Of a DNA stretch of 64,000 nt, positions 52,723-60,256 are shown in pieces. Under the pieces are notes generated by a model. That model was given only the letters and a program-made list of their open reading frames with translations, did no database searches and was not told the origin of the DNA. Within the stretch, counting starts at the first letter, position 1; the number at the start of each line of letters is the position of its first letter. The stretch covers positions 1 through 64,000 of the forward strand of contig JAUIKF010000047.1 in assembly GCA_030430575.1 (NCBI GenBank). Reading direction: 5' to 3'. This DNA is from Bacteroidia bacterium. GTDB lineage: Bacteria; Bacteroidota; Bacteroidia; J057. Made by a program: the position numbers and the translations under genes.

Positions 52723-53370
52723 TCAAATCCTCACATGATCTACCACATCTCGCAATTCGCGCTTTTGGGCATCATCCATATAGGAGATAATGATATTGAG
52801 CGCAAATCCATTGATAATGGCGCATATATACTCTTGGCGAATCTCGCCTCCTAGGTAGAATAACTTCGCCTCCAGGACGTCAAACGTCTGGGTGCCCACC
52901 TCCATTTGATACATGTCTCTGTCGAAGGAATAGGGCATCTGAGACTGTTCAAGCAGGTTTTTGGTGTTGATGAGGTAGTCCTTGCCTGTCTGAATCGAAG
53001 GATACTTCCAGACATTCTCAGCGATGAAGCTGAAGGATGGATTGAATTGGACGGAGTCTGTCGATGGGTATTTGAAAACTGTGAGCAAGCTCGCCGTATT
53101 CACTTCGGAGGCTTCTATCTGCCGCTTGAATTGTTCATCTTCCCCTGCCACCAGATTCTCCCCTTTATCCACCAACTCCTCAAATGCTTCTTTATTTTGG
53201 ATTTGCCATCCTTCGGGAATCTTCACCTCCATGTCAAAGAAGGCATTGACATACCAGTCTTCCTGGAGCGTTCCATAGTCAAAGTCTTTGGGGATACCTT
53301 GATTCCCCATACAACCGACCAAGGCAAAAAACATTGAAAGAATCGCGAGAACCTTGATGTGATTTGCCAT
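52723..53370 (-). CDS. Lipoprotein of unknown function
   Basis: The ATG at 53370 gives 215 residues with a lipoprotein signal (MANHIKVLAILSMFFALVGC; lipobox LVGC). The longer frame to 53448 overlaps the desaturase gene. The mature part is an alpha/beta domain with MEVKIPEGWQIQNKEAFEEL and repeated aromatic strands; such stretches resemble DUF1795/PsbP-like proteins, but I cannot confirm this. Its stop lies at the end of the palindromic module; the desaturase ends 19 bp upstream and may be cotranscribed. Confidence 0.65.
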   Translation of the reverse strand: MANHIKVLAILSMFFALVGCMGNQGIPKDFDYGTLQEDWYVNAFFDMEVKIPEGWQIQNKEAFEELVDKGENLVAGEDEQFKRQIEASEVNTASLLTVFKYPSTDSVQFNPSFSFIAENVWKYPSIQTGKDYLINTKNLLEQSQMPYSFDRDMYQMEVGTQTFDVLEAKLFYLGGEIRQEYICAIINGFALNIIISYMDDAQKRELRDVVDHVRI

Positions 53371-53389
53371 GGTAAAAGGGTTTTTTAGG

Positions 53390-54139
53390 TCAACTTTTGA
53401 CTGGCTGCAGTTTGGGCGTTCGTAGCTGGATGATCCCCAATTTATCAAATAATCGGATAAAGGGGTAAACTGGATCGATTTCGTACCATTTCAGAGCAAA
53501 ATTAGGCCTAGAACCGTGCTTATGGTGGTTGTTGTGGTACCCTTCACCCATCATGAAGATGTCAAATGGCATAAGGTTTTTGGAGGTATCAGTGGTTTCA
53601 AAATTGGTGTAGCCATATTTATGAGCAAACCAGTTGATGATCACGCCGTGTACAGGACCCATGATAATATGTATAGGGATCAATAAATACATCCACCAAG
53701 CGGTCGCAAACTGTATGTAAAAGAGCACATACAAGATCACCCAAGCCAATCGTACAGGGCGGCTAGAAGCGAAACGATCAAATGCCAACCAGTTGGGAAG
53801 GTCCTTGAGGAAACGAGGTTCTATGTCTGCACGGCGATAGTAAATGTCGTTAAACACGAGGCGGGAGCGCCACATCATTTTGAACAGGTTGTCGTCGTAT
53901 TTGGGCGAATGGGGGTCTTTCTCAGTATCTGCATAAGCATGGTGCATGCGGTGCATGACCCCATAAGCATAGGGACTCAAGTAGGAGGACCCTTGAAAGA
54001 TAAAGGAAAGGATGTAAAACACTTTCTCCCAGCCCTTAGACATCGTAAACATTCGGTGTGCCGCATACCTGTGATCAAAAAAAGTCTGAAAAAAGAGAGA
54101 GAAGTACCAATGAATAATGAAGAAAATAAGGATTACCAT
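53390..54139 (-). CDS. Fatty acid desaturase (acyl-CoA desaturase-like)
   Basis: This 249-residue membrane di-iron enzyme has three His boxes: HRYAAH (residues 23-28), HRMHHAY (about 62) and HNNHHKH (about 207). Four hydrophobic spans separate them. It would introduce a double bond into membrane acyl chains, probably at delta-9, and so tune fluidity. It is shorter at the N-terminus than the eukaryotic type, as usual in Bacteroidota. A leftward TAAATTTG at 54198-54205 fits a -7 element about 60 nt upstream. Confidence 0.92.
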   Translation of the reverse strand: MVILIFFIIHWYFSLFFQTFFDHRYAAHRMFTMSKGWEKVFYILSFIFQGSSYLSPYAYGVMHRMHHAYADTEKDPHSPKYDDNLFKMMWRSRLVFNDIYYRRADIEPRFLKDLPNWLAFDRFASSRPVRLAWVILYVLFYIQFATAWWMYLLIPIHIIMGPVHGVIINWFAHKYGYTNFETTDTSKNLMPFDIFMMGEGYHNNHHKHGSRPNFALKWYEIDPVYPFIRLFDKLGIIQLRTPKLQPVKS

Positions 54140-54280
54140 TTTTGAGGATTGGAGTTAGGTTTGAGAAAATCAATTTGACCTGAGATGGGAGCGCGTGCAA
54201 ATTTATTGATTTCCCTTAACTTTTACACTGTTATCATCTTGTTTAAAGGGTTAGAAACATTAGCGGATATATAAAATAGG

Positions 54281-54316
54281 AAAACCTTCCAACAGCAATG
54301 GCTATTGAAAGGTTTT
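54281..54316 (-). terminator. Terminator of the small 109-residue gene
   Basis: AAAACCTT (54281-54288) pairs with AAGGTTTT (54309-54316) with an inner AGC/GCT pair. Read leftward the stem is followed by CCTATTTTATAT. The stop of the leftward gene lies 26 bp away. Confidence 0.7.
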
Positions 54317-54341
54317 GAGAGACGAAATGGGCCCGAATGGG

Positions 54342-54671
54342 TTATCTGATGGGGGCATTCGCCGCCTGGGAAGATGCAAACATATTCACATATCCGTTCT
54401 GAGTTACATCGAGCATCAGGTAGGCATTGGCGCCTCCAGAGATCGTAAGGTCTGCTGAAGCTACGCCTACATGAGGCGCTCCTTCAACATGAACTTCACA
54501 TCTGAAAGCATCAAGGTTGTTTACCGTAATCCACTCTGATACATTGCCGTCGGAGTCAATGTCGTTAAAGACAAGTTCTTCCATATTTCCGCCGTTGCGG
54601 AAGATTTTGATGGTTCCGTGAATTACATTTGTGGTGAGGTTGCGTACTTGTACAAAATTATTTTGTGCCAT
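54342..54671 (-). CDS. Small beta-rich protein of unknown function
   Basis: This 109-residue protein has no signal peptide or membrane segment. Its composition is beta-rich with many Asn, Val and Gly (VQVRNLTTNVIHGTIKIFRN). It contains a single Cys and ends ASSQAANAPIR. A good terminator and an A-rich leader, AAAAATAAGG, support it as a real single gene. I recognise no family; a lectin-like or stress-related sandwich fold is only a guess. Confidence 0.65.
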   Translation of the reverse strand: MAQNNFVQVRNLTTNVIHGTIKIFRNGGNMEELVFNDIDSDGNVSEWITVNNLDAFRCEVHVEGAPHVGVASADLTISGGANAYLMLDVTQNGYVNMFASSQAANAPIR

Positions 54672-54854
54672 GGTGATATGAGATGATTTTTGAGTAAAAA
54701 ATAGAAAAATAAGGGTGGAAATACCGTCATCTTTATTTGTCGATAGTTTAGCATAAAAAGTAACCTTAAATGAACTTATATGCCTTTTATGGTTTAAAAT
54801 ATAAGGCCTAGAAAGTCCTATAAAACATTAACACAACCCCATAAACCCCTAATT

Positions 54855-56036
54855 ATGAAACAATTACCCCTAATTATCATCCTATTTTTACCCCTAATCA
54901 CCCCTGCCCAATCTTTCGATGACATTACTTTTTTAGATGCCAATTGGATTGAATGTCTCCCCGATACAGCGACTTATTATCGCTTAGAACAGAGAGAAGG
55001 AAAGCTGAACCGTATCGGTATTTATTATCGAAAAAATGATCAGCTTGAAATTCAGTGGACTGAGACTCGCGGGAAGTCGCCTGTACTTGCAGGACAAGAG
55101 CAGCAGTATTTTGAAAATGGAAAACCCAAACAATTTACCCAGTACAGTATGGGGAAGAAAAACGGCCAGGAAGTTTGCTTTCATGAAAATGGGCAGCTTC
55201 ATATCAAGAGGAAATTTATAGAAAATGTACTTATTGGAGAGGAGAAAATGTGGTATGAAAATGGGCAAAAGAAGAAAGAATCCATTTGGGCAAATGGGGT
55301 AGAAAAAGTGCAAAATATCTGGCTAAAAAATGGCAATCAGATAGTCATTGAGGGAACGGGAGCGTATATTGACACTACCTTTCTCTCAACTCAGCATGGA
55401 GAGGATACCCTGATTACGACAGGGCAGTATGAAGCGGGATACCAAACGGGTTTTTGGAAGAGAATTTATGGCAATGATCAAGTTGTTTGGCAGGGTCACT
55501 ACGTCAATCAGAAGCGAGAGGGGCTTTGGGAGGCTTGGTATAAGGATGGACAGAAGATGCAGGTAAAGACTTTCGAAAATGGAACCCCAAAAGGGACGGA
55601 GATTTTTTGGTATCCCAATGGAAAAAAGGCATTTGAATTTGCCTATAATGATGGAATTCCTGTACATCGAACGACCTTTTTCCCTGATGGAGGCATAGAA
55701 TCCCAGCAAAAGGGAACACCCAAATGGGGGCCTGAAGGGTGGGATAGTTTTGGGGAATTGGAACCCTTGCCGCTCAATCTGGAAGCCATCAAGGAAAAAA
55801 TAGGGTACCCTGAAATCGCTAAAGATGCAGGCATTCAAGGAACCGTCATCGTTCGTGCCTTGGTCACGCGTGAAGGGACGGTAAAGCGTTATAAGATTAT
55901 CCGAAAAGTGCACCCTATCTTAGCAGATGCAGTGAGTAGGCAGATCCTATTTCTTTATTTTGCTCCTGCGATATGTGACGGAGTTTCTGTTCCCTTTTGG
56001 GTAGAAATTCCCTTTAAATTTAAGTTGATTAATTAA
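54855..56036 (+). CDS. Secreted MORN/YwqK-like protein with TonB-C domain
   Basis: This 393-residue protein has a signal peptide (MKQLPLIIILFLPLITPAQ). The middle (about 75-290) has MORN/YwqK-type repeats: YFENGKPKQFTQY, CFHENGQLHIKRKF, MWYENGQKKKES, AWYKDGQKMQVKTF and FWYPNGKKAFEFAY. The last 75 residues match TonB C-terminal domains: YPEIAKDAGIQGTVIVRALV and VSVPFWVEIPFKFK. There is no separate membrane anchor. It is first in an operon with three more genes; the next frame begins right after its stop, in the same reading frame. Confidence 0.8.
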   Translation: MKQLPLIIILFLPLITPAQSFDDITFLDANWIECLPDTATYYRLEQREGKLNRIGIYYRKNDQLEIQWTETRGKSPVLAGQEQQYFENGKPKQFTQYSMGKKNGQEVCFHENGQLHIKRKFIENVLIGEEKMWYENGQKKKESIWANGVEKVQNIWLKNGNQIVIEGTGAYIDTTFLSTQHGEDTLITTGQYEAGYQTGFWKRIYGNDQVVWQGHYVNQKREGLWEAWYKDGQKMQVKTFENGTPKGTEIFWYPNGKKAFEFAYNDGIPVHRTTFFPDGGIESQQKGTPKWGPEGWDSFGELEPLPLNLEAIKEKIGYPEIAKDAGIQGTVIVRALVTREGTVKRYKIIRKVHPILADAVSRQILFLYFAPAICDGVSVPFWVEIPFKFKLIN

Positions 56037-56084
56037 TTACAGACAATTGCCCCGATTATTACCGCTTCTAATTCAAAATTCATC

Positions 56085-56939
56085 ATTCTTCATTCAAAAT
56101 TCAACATTCTCTTTCTCCTCCTCCTCGTATCCTGCGAGCCTGACAGCCTACACATTGAGTTGGACCGCCCGCTCACCAAGACAAAGCGCTACTATGTATC
56201 GCCAGACTTTCGGCCTTTTTATCGCGAATCCGAACAGCCAGGCTTGATTTGGGGCGGCGATGTCCAGTACAAAGGGCAGTCCTTTCGCATCGGTCTTTAT
56301 GACCTCAATAGCAATGGCATCTTCAATGACATCGGTCAAGACGTGCTCATCTTAGCCCCATTTGAAGCTGATACCTTTCGGCTGCTGCCCTTTAGCAGCG
56401 CGAATTATCTGGACACCGTCAATACCATTTCCGTAGGCAAATTTCGCTTTCAAGTTGATGCCCTTTCACCAGAAGGCCATTGGATAGAGATGCACCCCAT
56501 TATACCAGACACCACGACGCCCACCGTTTATATACCAGACCATTTACCCGAACTCACAGTAGAATTGATTTCGGGCAAAAAACTCCCTAGCGATAGCCTG
56601 CTCCATCCAGGCAAATACCTGTATGTGGAGCTATTCAGTACCTGGCACCAAAATTCCTTTGAGGCGACGCCTACCCTCAAGCGCACCTACGACCGCTATC
56701 AGGACCGATTGGACATCCTGAGCCTGGTCGTCAATGAGGTAGACTATAGCCGTGTCACGCGCCATATCGCGCAGCACGACCTTCCTTGGAATTTTGGTAT
56801 CTACACCCTAGACTTCGGCATATCGATGATGCACCTGGGCTATGTGCCCTATGGCGCGCTCTACGCGCCCGACGGAAAGTTGATCAAGGCAGGACTCCAG
56901 CCTTGGGAATTGCGGAGATTTTTAGAAATTTTGATGTAA
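56085..56939 (+). CDS. Lipoprotein with redoxin-like C-terminal domain lacking CxxC; no canonical start codon
   Basis: The frame is open from the TAA at 56034-56036 to 56939, but the first ATG, GTG or TTG is a TTG at 56160. The codons before it read ILFLLLLVSC, a perfect lipoprotein signal and lipobox, so the true start must be upstream. I propose the ATT at 56085 (or ATC at 56082), giving about 284 residues and the N-terminus ILHSKFNILFLLLLVSCEP. The C-terminal 130 residues resemble a redoxin domain, but the place for WCxxC reads STWHQNSFEATP. The next gene starts 3 bp after its stop. Readthrough from the upstream gene cannot be ruled out. Confidence 0.65.
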   Translation: MLHSKFNILFLLLLVSCEPDSLHIELDRPLTKTKRYYVSPDFRPFYRESEQPGLIWGGDVQYKGQSFRIGLYDLNSNGIFNDIGQDVLILAPFEADTFRLLPFSSANYLDTVNTISVGKFRFQVDALSPEGHWIEMHPIIPDTTTPTVYIPDHLPELTVELISGKKLPSDSLLHPGKYLYVELFSTWHQNSFEATPTLKRTYDRYQDRLDILSLVVNEVDYSRVTRHIAQHDLPWNFGIYTLDFGISMMHLGYVPYGALYAPDGKLIKAGLQPWELRRFLEILM

Positions 56940-56942
56940 CTC

Positions 56943-58106
56943 ATGAAAAGCACTATTTTTATTTCCCTCCTGCTCAGCCTCTGCTGGCAGTGGGGCATCG
57001 CCCAATACGACGCAGTTGTATTCGACTACGAACTCAACTACTTCAACAACGGTCAGCCATTGCCCGCCGAGTCTCACATGCTCTTTTCAGGCGGTGTCGC
57101 CCTGAATATAGACCGAGTGGAAGTGGGCGTCTATCGTTCCAAATCCAGTTACCAGCAAGGCGCCCTATATTCTGCCAGTTGGAAGCGGGTTCCCGGTTCT
57201 GAAGTGGAAACCTTTAAAGTCCCCTTTCATTACAAGCTCCATGGGAATAATGACTACGACATCCAGATCGCCTTTTTTCGAGTTGTAACATTAGCCGAAA
57301 AAACGGCCTTGAGAAATCGCATCAAAGATGCCGTAGGCACCTATATCGACCAAAATGTGGTCATCCACCCCCATGAAGTCCTATTGGGACGGAATCCCCA
57401 TCAGATGGGAACGGATTTAAATACCATTGTCGCCAATAGCCTGGCGCCCTATCGAGCCACCAATGAACTCACATTTGAGGTTTTTTCTGATGTCGTAAAG
57501 GGAGAACTTCGCTCCCTCGACGCCAAGCAATCCCCCAAGACGCTGTCGGTAGATAGCAGTTTTGAGACGACGATGAAAAATCGAAAAGAAGCCCTGAAAC
57601 GTCAAGTCATCTCTGAACTAGAACCCCTCTTGCAGTCCGAGTTGCTCGTGAAAGTGGACTTGCGCACCGTTCGGGATTATCCCACGGAGCGGATGCGGAC
57701 TGCTTTTGCACTGAATGCAGGGTATGGAGGCGTATATTTGGGCGGAAAAGCAGAGACATTTACCTATGCGGAAAGCTTCTATCTGGGCCTTTCGCTTCCG
57801 TTGAGTAGTCGGATATTTTCGGGAAATATTCTGGGCAATACATCCCTTTCTATTGGCGCATTCCTCAAAAATTTTAAAGACGATATGGACCAGGAATTTT
57901 CAGGCCCTTTATTGGGCAGACCTTACTATATTGGGGCAGGGTATAGCCTGTTTCGCTTTGTGCGGTTCAATGCAGGCGTTACGGTGTTGGAAGAACTCGA
58001 CACGTCGGGCAATGGCTCCATCGATGTGGGAGCAATCATGCTCAAGCCATTTGTAGGCATCAGCGCCGACATTCACCTATCTATTGGATTAAGAGATAAT
58101 CGATAA
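56943..58106 (+). CDS. Secreted protein of unknown function with barrel-like C-terminus
   Basis: This 387-residue protein has a signal peptide ending WGIAQ. The first 170 residues form a mixed domain with YELNYFNNGQPLPAESHMLF. A charged helical stretch (about 200-235) follows, and the final 130 residues alternate aromatic and small residues (AFALNAGYGGVYLGGKAETF, GISADIHLSIGLRDNR), which suggests outer-membrane strands. No named family is recognised. Its stop overlaps the next start as TAATG, so it is translationally coupled to the patatin-CorA gene. Confidence 0.7.
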   Translation: MKSTIFISLLLSLCWQWGIAQYDAVVFDYELNYFNNGQPLPAESHMLFSGGVALNIDRVEVGVYRSKSSYQQGALYSASWKRVPGSEVETFKVPFHYKLHGNNDYDIQIAFFRVVTLAEKTALRNRIKDAVGTYIDQNVVIHPHEVLLGRNPHQMGTDLNTIVANSLAPYRATNELTFEVFSDVVKGELRSLDAKQSPKTLSVDSSFETTMKNRKEALKRQVISELEPLLQSELLVKVDLRTVRDYPTERMRTAFALNAGYGGVYLGGKAETFTYAESFYLGLSLPLSSRIFSGNILGNTSLSIGAFLKNFKDDMDQEFSGPLLGRPYYIGAGYSLFRFVRFNAGVTVLEELDTSGNGSIDVGAIMLKPFVGISADIHLSIGLRDNR

Positions 58107-60031
58107 TGAGCAAAAAAATAGGCATAGCCCTTTCTGGTGGTGGGGCACGAGGTATAGCCCATATAGGCGTCTTGCAGGCGCTGGAAGAGAATGGAATCTC
58201 TCCGGACTATATTTCAGGTACCAGTGCGGGCTCCTTGGTAGGCGTTCTCTACGCAGCAGGGCATTCGCCGAAGGAGATTTTGGAGATTGTGAAAAACACT
58301 TCTTTGCTCAAAATCTTCAAACCCGTGCTTTCTGTCACGAGCTATACGGGCCTTACAGATGCAGGCACACTGAAGGAAATCCTGTCCGATTATATCCCTG
58401 AAGACCGGTTTGGGGCATTGGGTAAAAAGTTCTTTGTCTGTGTCTCCAACCTCAGCAAAGGCCAATATGAGATTTATAGCCAGGGACCCCTAATGGACTG
58501 GGTGGTAGCCTCCTGTTCCATCCCCGTGCTATTTCGCTCCCGTCTCCTCAATGAGGAGACCTATGTAGATGGAGGGCTCCTCAATAACTTGCCCGTAGAG
58601 CCACTAGTGGCTCAATGTGACCATGTCATCGGCGTCAATGTGACGCCGATCAGTAGGGAAGAAGATCTCAGCAATCTGCTGAAAGTAGGTTACAGGAGCC
58701 TCGACCTCGCCATGTGGGCCAATGTCGAGCCACGGCTCCATCAATGTGAGGTAGTCATCCAGCCAGAAGGCGATGACTACGGCCTCTTTGACCTCGGCAA
58801 AGCCGATGAAATCTTTGCCCTTGGCTACCAAGCTGCCCTGCGCCAACTCCCCAACCTCAAAAAACTGATGGAATCCCAATCTCCTTCCCCTAAGCCCAAG
58901 CGGGCCAACGAATCCCTGGTCGGAAAAATGTTGAATAAGAGCGGAAGGCTTCGCTTCAATAAAACCAGGAACACCCAAGAGGCTTCTCAAGCAGATACCG
59001 TTTTCATGCCGCCAGGGACTTTGTTTTATGTAGGAAAAAAGCAGGTGGGAGAAAGCTTAGTAAGCCTCATCAGCTATAATGATAGGCGATTGGAAGAGAA
59101 AGGCATTATTCCCATCAGTCAAGTGGCAGAAGCCGTGAAAAGCGATGAAGTCAGTTGGGTAAATGTAGATGGCGTCCATGATGTCACGTCTATCGAGGCC
59201 ATCGCGCGGCAGCTAGGCCTGCACCCCCTCACGGCAGAAGACATCGTCCAGACCGAGGAACGCCCCAAAGTAGAGGCACATGAAAGCTATTTATACCTGA
59301 TCATCAAAATGCTAACCTTTGATCCGCATCAAAACATGATTGACGTAGAGCAAGTCAGTTTGGTGGTAGGAAAGGGCTTTGTGGTGTCATTTCAAGAGAA
59401 AAAGGAAGATGTGCTGGAGCCGCTACGCGAGCGCCTGCGCAATGCCACTGGCAGGGTGCGAAAGCTAGGCGAAGATTACCTCTTTTTTGCCATTATTGAC
59501 CTGATTGTTAGCCAATACTTTGTGGTGGTTCAGGCCATGGATGAACGGATAGAACGGCTGGAAGCACGCCTCAGCCTGGATTCAGGCAATGCCTTGCTGG
59601 CAGAGATACAGGACCTCAAAAAAGGCATATTTTTCCTCAAAAAGGCCATTTCTCCGCTCCGGACAGCCCTCAATGAACTCCTCAATGGAGACCATGACCT
59701 GATCCGCCCCAAAACCCTTCCCTACTTCAAGGACCTTGAAGGCCAAGTCTTAGAAGTCCTCGAACAGTTTGACAACCAGCGCAATATTCTCGATACCCTC
59801 AAGGACCAGTTCATCTCCCTCAGCGGCCACCGCGCCAATGAGATCATGAAGGTCCTCACCATCATGGCGACCATTTTTATTCCCCTTACCTTCATCACAG
59901 GACTCTATGGAATGAATTTCGACCACATGCCCGAACTCCACTGGAAGTACGGCTATTTCATGGTACTGGGAATTATCGTTGTAGCCAGTTTGAGCTTGCT
60001 GTGGTATTTTCGGAGAAAGCGGTGGCTTTAA
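58106..60031 (+). CDS. Patatin-like phospholipase fused to a CorA-type divalent cation channel
   Basis: One frame of 641 residues carries two complete domains. Residues 1-260 are a RssA/patatin-like phospholipase: IALSGGGARGIAHIGVLQAL for the oxyanion hole, GTSAG with nucleophile Ser40, and Asp155 in VDGGLLNNLPVEPL. A basic, Ser/Pro-rich linker spans about 261-300. From MPPGTLFYVGKKQVG onward the sequence is a full CorA-type protein with long helices (about 440-580), two C-terminal membrane spans and the GMN selectivity motif at 602-604, ending YFRRKRWL. An internal ATG at 58928 (Met275) could also give a separate channel of 367 residues. It is last of a four-gene operon. Confidence 0.9.
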   Translation: MSKKIGIALSGGGARGIAHIGVLQALEENGISPDYISGTSAGSLVGVLYAAGHSPKEILEIVKNTSLLKIFKPVLSVTSYTGLTDAGTLKEILSDYIPEDRFGALGKKFFVCVSNLSKGQYEIYSQGPLMDWVVASCSIPVLFRSRLLNEETYVDGGLLNNLPVEPLVAQCDHVIGVNVTPISREEDLSNLLKVGYRSLDLAMWANVEPRLHQCEVVIQPEGDDYGLFDLGKADEIFALGYQAALRQLPNLKKLMESQSPSPKPKRANESLVGKMLNKSGRLRFNKTRNTQEASQADTVFMPPGTLFYVGKKQVGESLVSLISYNDRRLEEKGIIPISQVAEAVKSDEVSWVNVDGVHDVTSIEAIARQLGLHPLTAEDIVQTEERPKVEAHESYLYLIIKMLTFDPHQNMIDVEQVSLVVGKGFVVSFQEKKEDVLEPLRERLRNATGRVRKLGEDYLFFAIIDLIVSQYFVVVQAMDERIERLEARLSLDSGNALLAEIQDLKKGIFFLKKAISPLRTALNELLNGDHDLIRPKTLPYFKDLEGQVLEVLEQFDNQRNILDTLKDQFISLSGHRANEIMKVLTIMATIFIPLTFITGLYGMNFDHMPELHWKYGYFMVLGIIVVASLSLLWYFRRKRWL

Positions 60032-60033
60032 AG

Positions 60034-60092
60034 GCAAGTTCAAGCGTTCAACGGGAGTTCAGGGGTTCAAAAATTAGCCTCACACTTGAACC
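60034..60092. repeat. Family C hexamer repeat after the patatin-CorA gene
   Basis: AAGTTCAAGCGTTCAACG and AGTTCAGGGGTTCAA, with GGTTCAA at 60064-60070 pairing TTGAACC at 60086-60092. It follows the stop at 60031. Confidence 0.6.
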
Positions 60093-60125
60093 ATGCGTTT
60101 TCTCCAGAAAGTCAAATTTGACTTT

Positions 60126-60217
60126 TACCTCATTGCGACGGACTTAAGTCGCGTCGCAATACTTTATGTGCCTATTTTTACTATTGCGACTGGGTTTCAA
60201 CCCGTCGCAATGAGGCA
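60126..60217. repeat. Family D nested GCGAC palindromes
   Basis: Two hairpins, ATTGCGAC...GTCGCAAT at 60132-60160 (inner palindrome GACTTAAGTC) and at 60183-60211 (inner GGGTTTCAACCC), are nested in an outer pair CCTCATTGCGAC/GTCGCAATGAGG (60128-60215). The same ATTGCGA core is at 3231-3259. It lies between convergent stops. Confidence 0.75.
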
Positions 60218-60256
60218 AGCTCCTTTAAAAAGGAATTTGAGGAACCCTCTTCCTCC

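Noticed and set aside
52505-52726. 74-residue N-terminal extension of AnmK
   Set aside because: It translates the octamer microsatellite and palindromic module (Ser/Phe/Ile/His-rich), while AnmK family proteins start at the Met used here.
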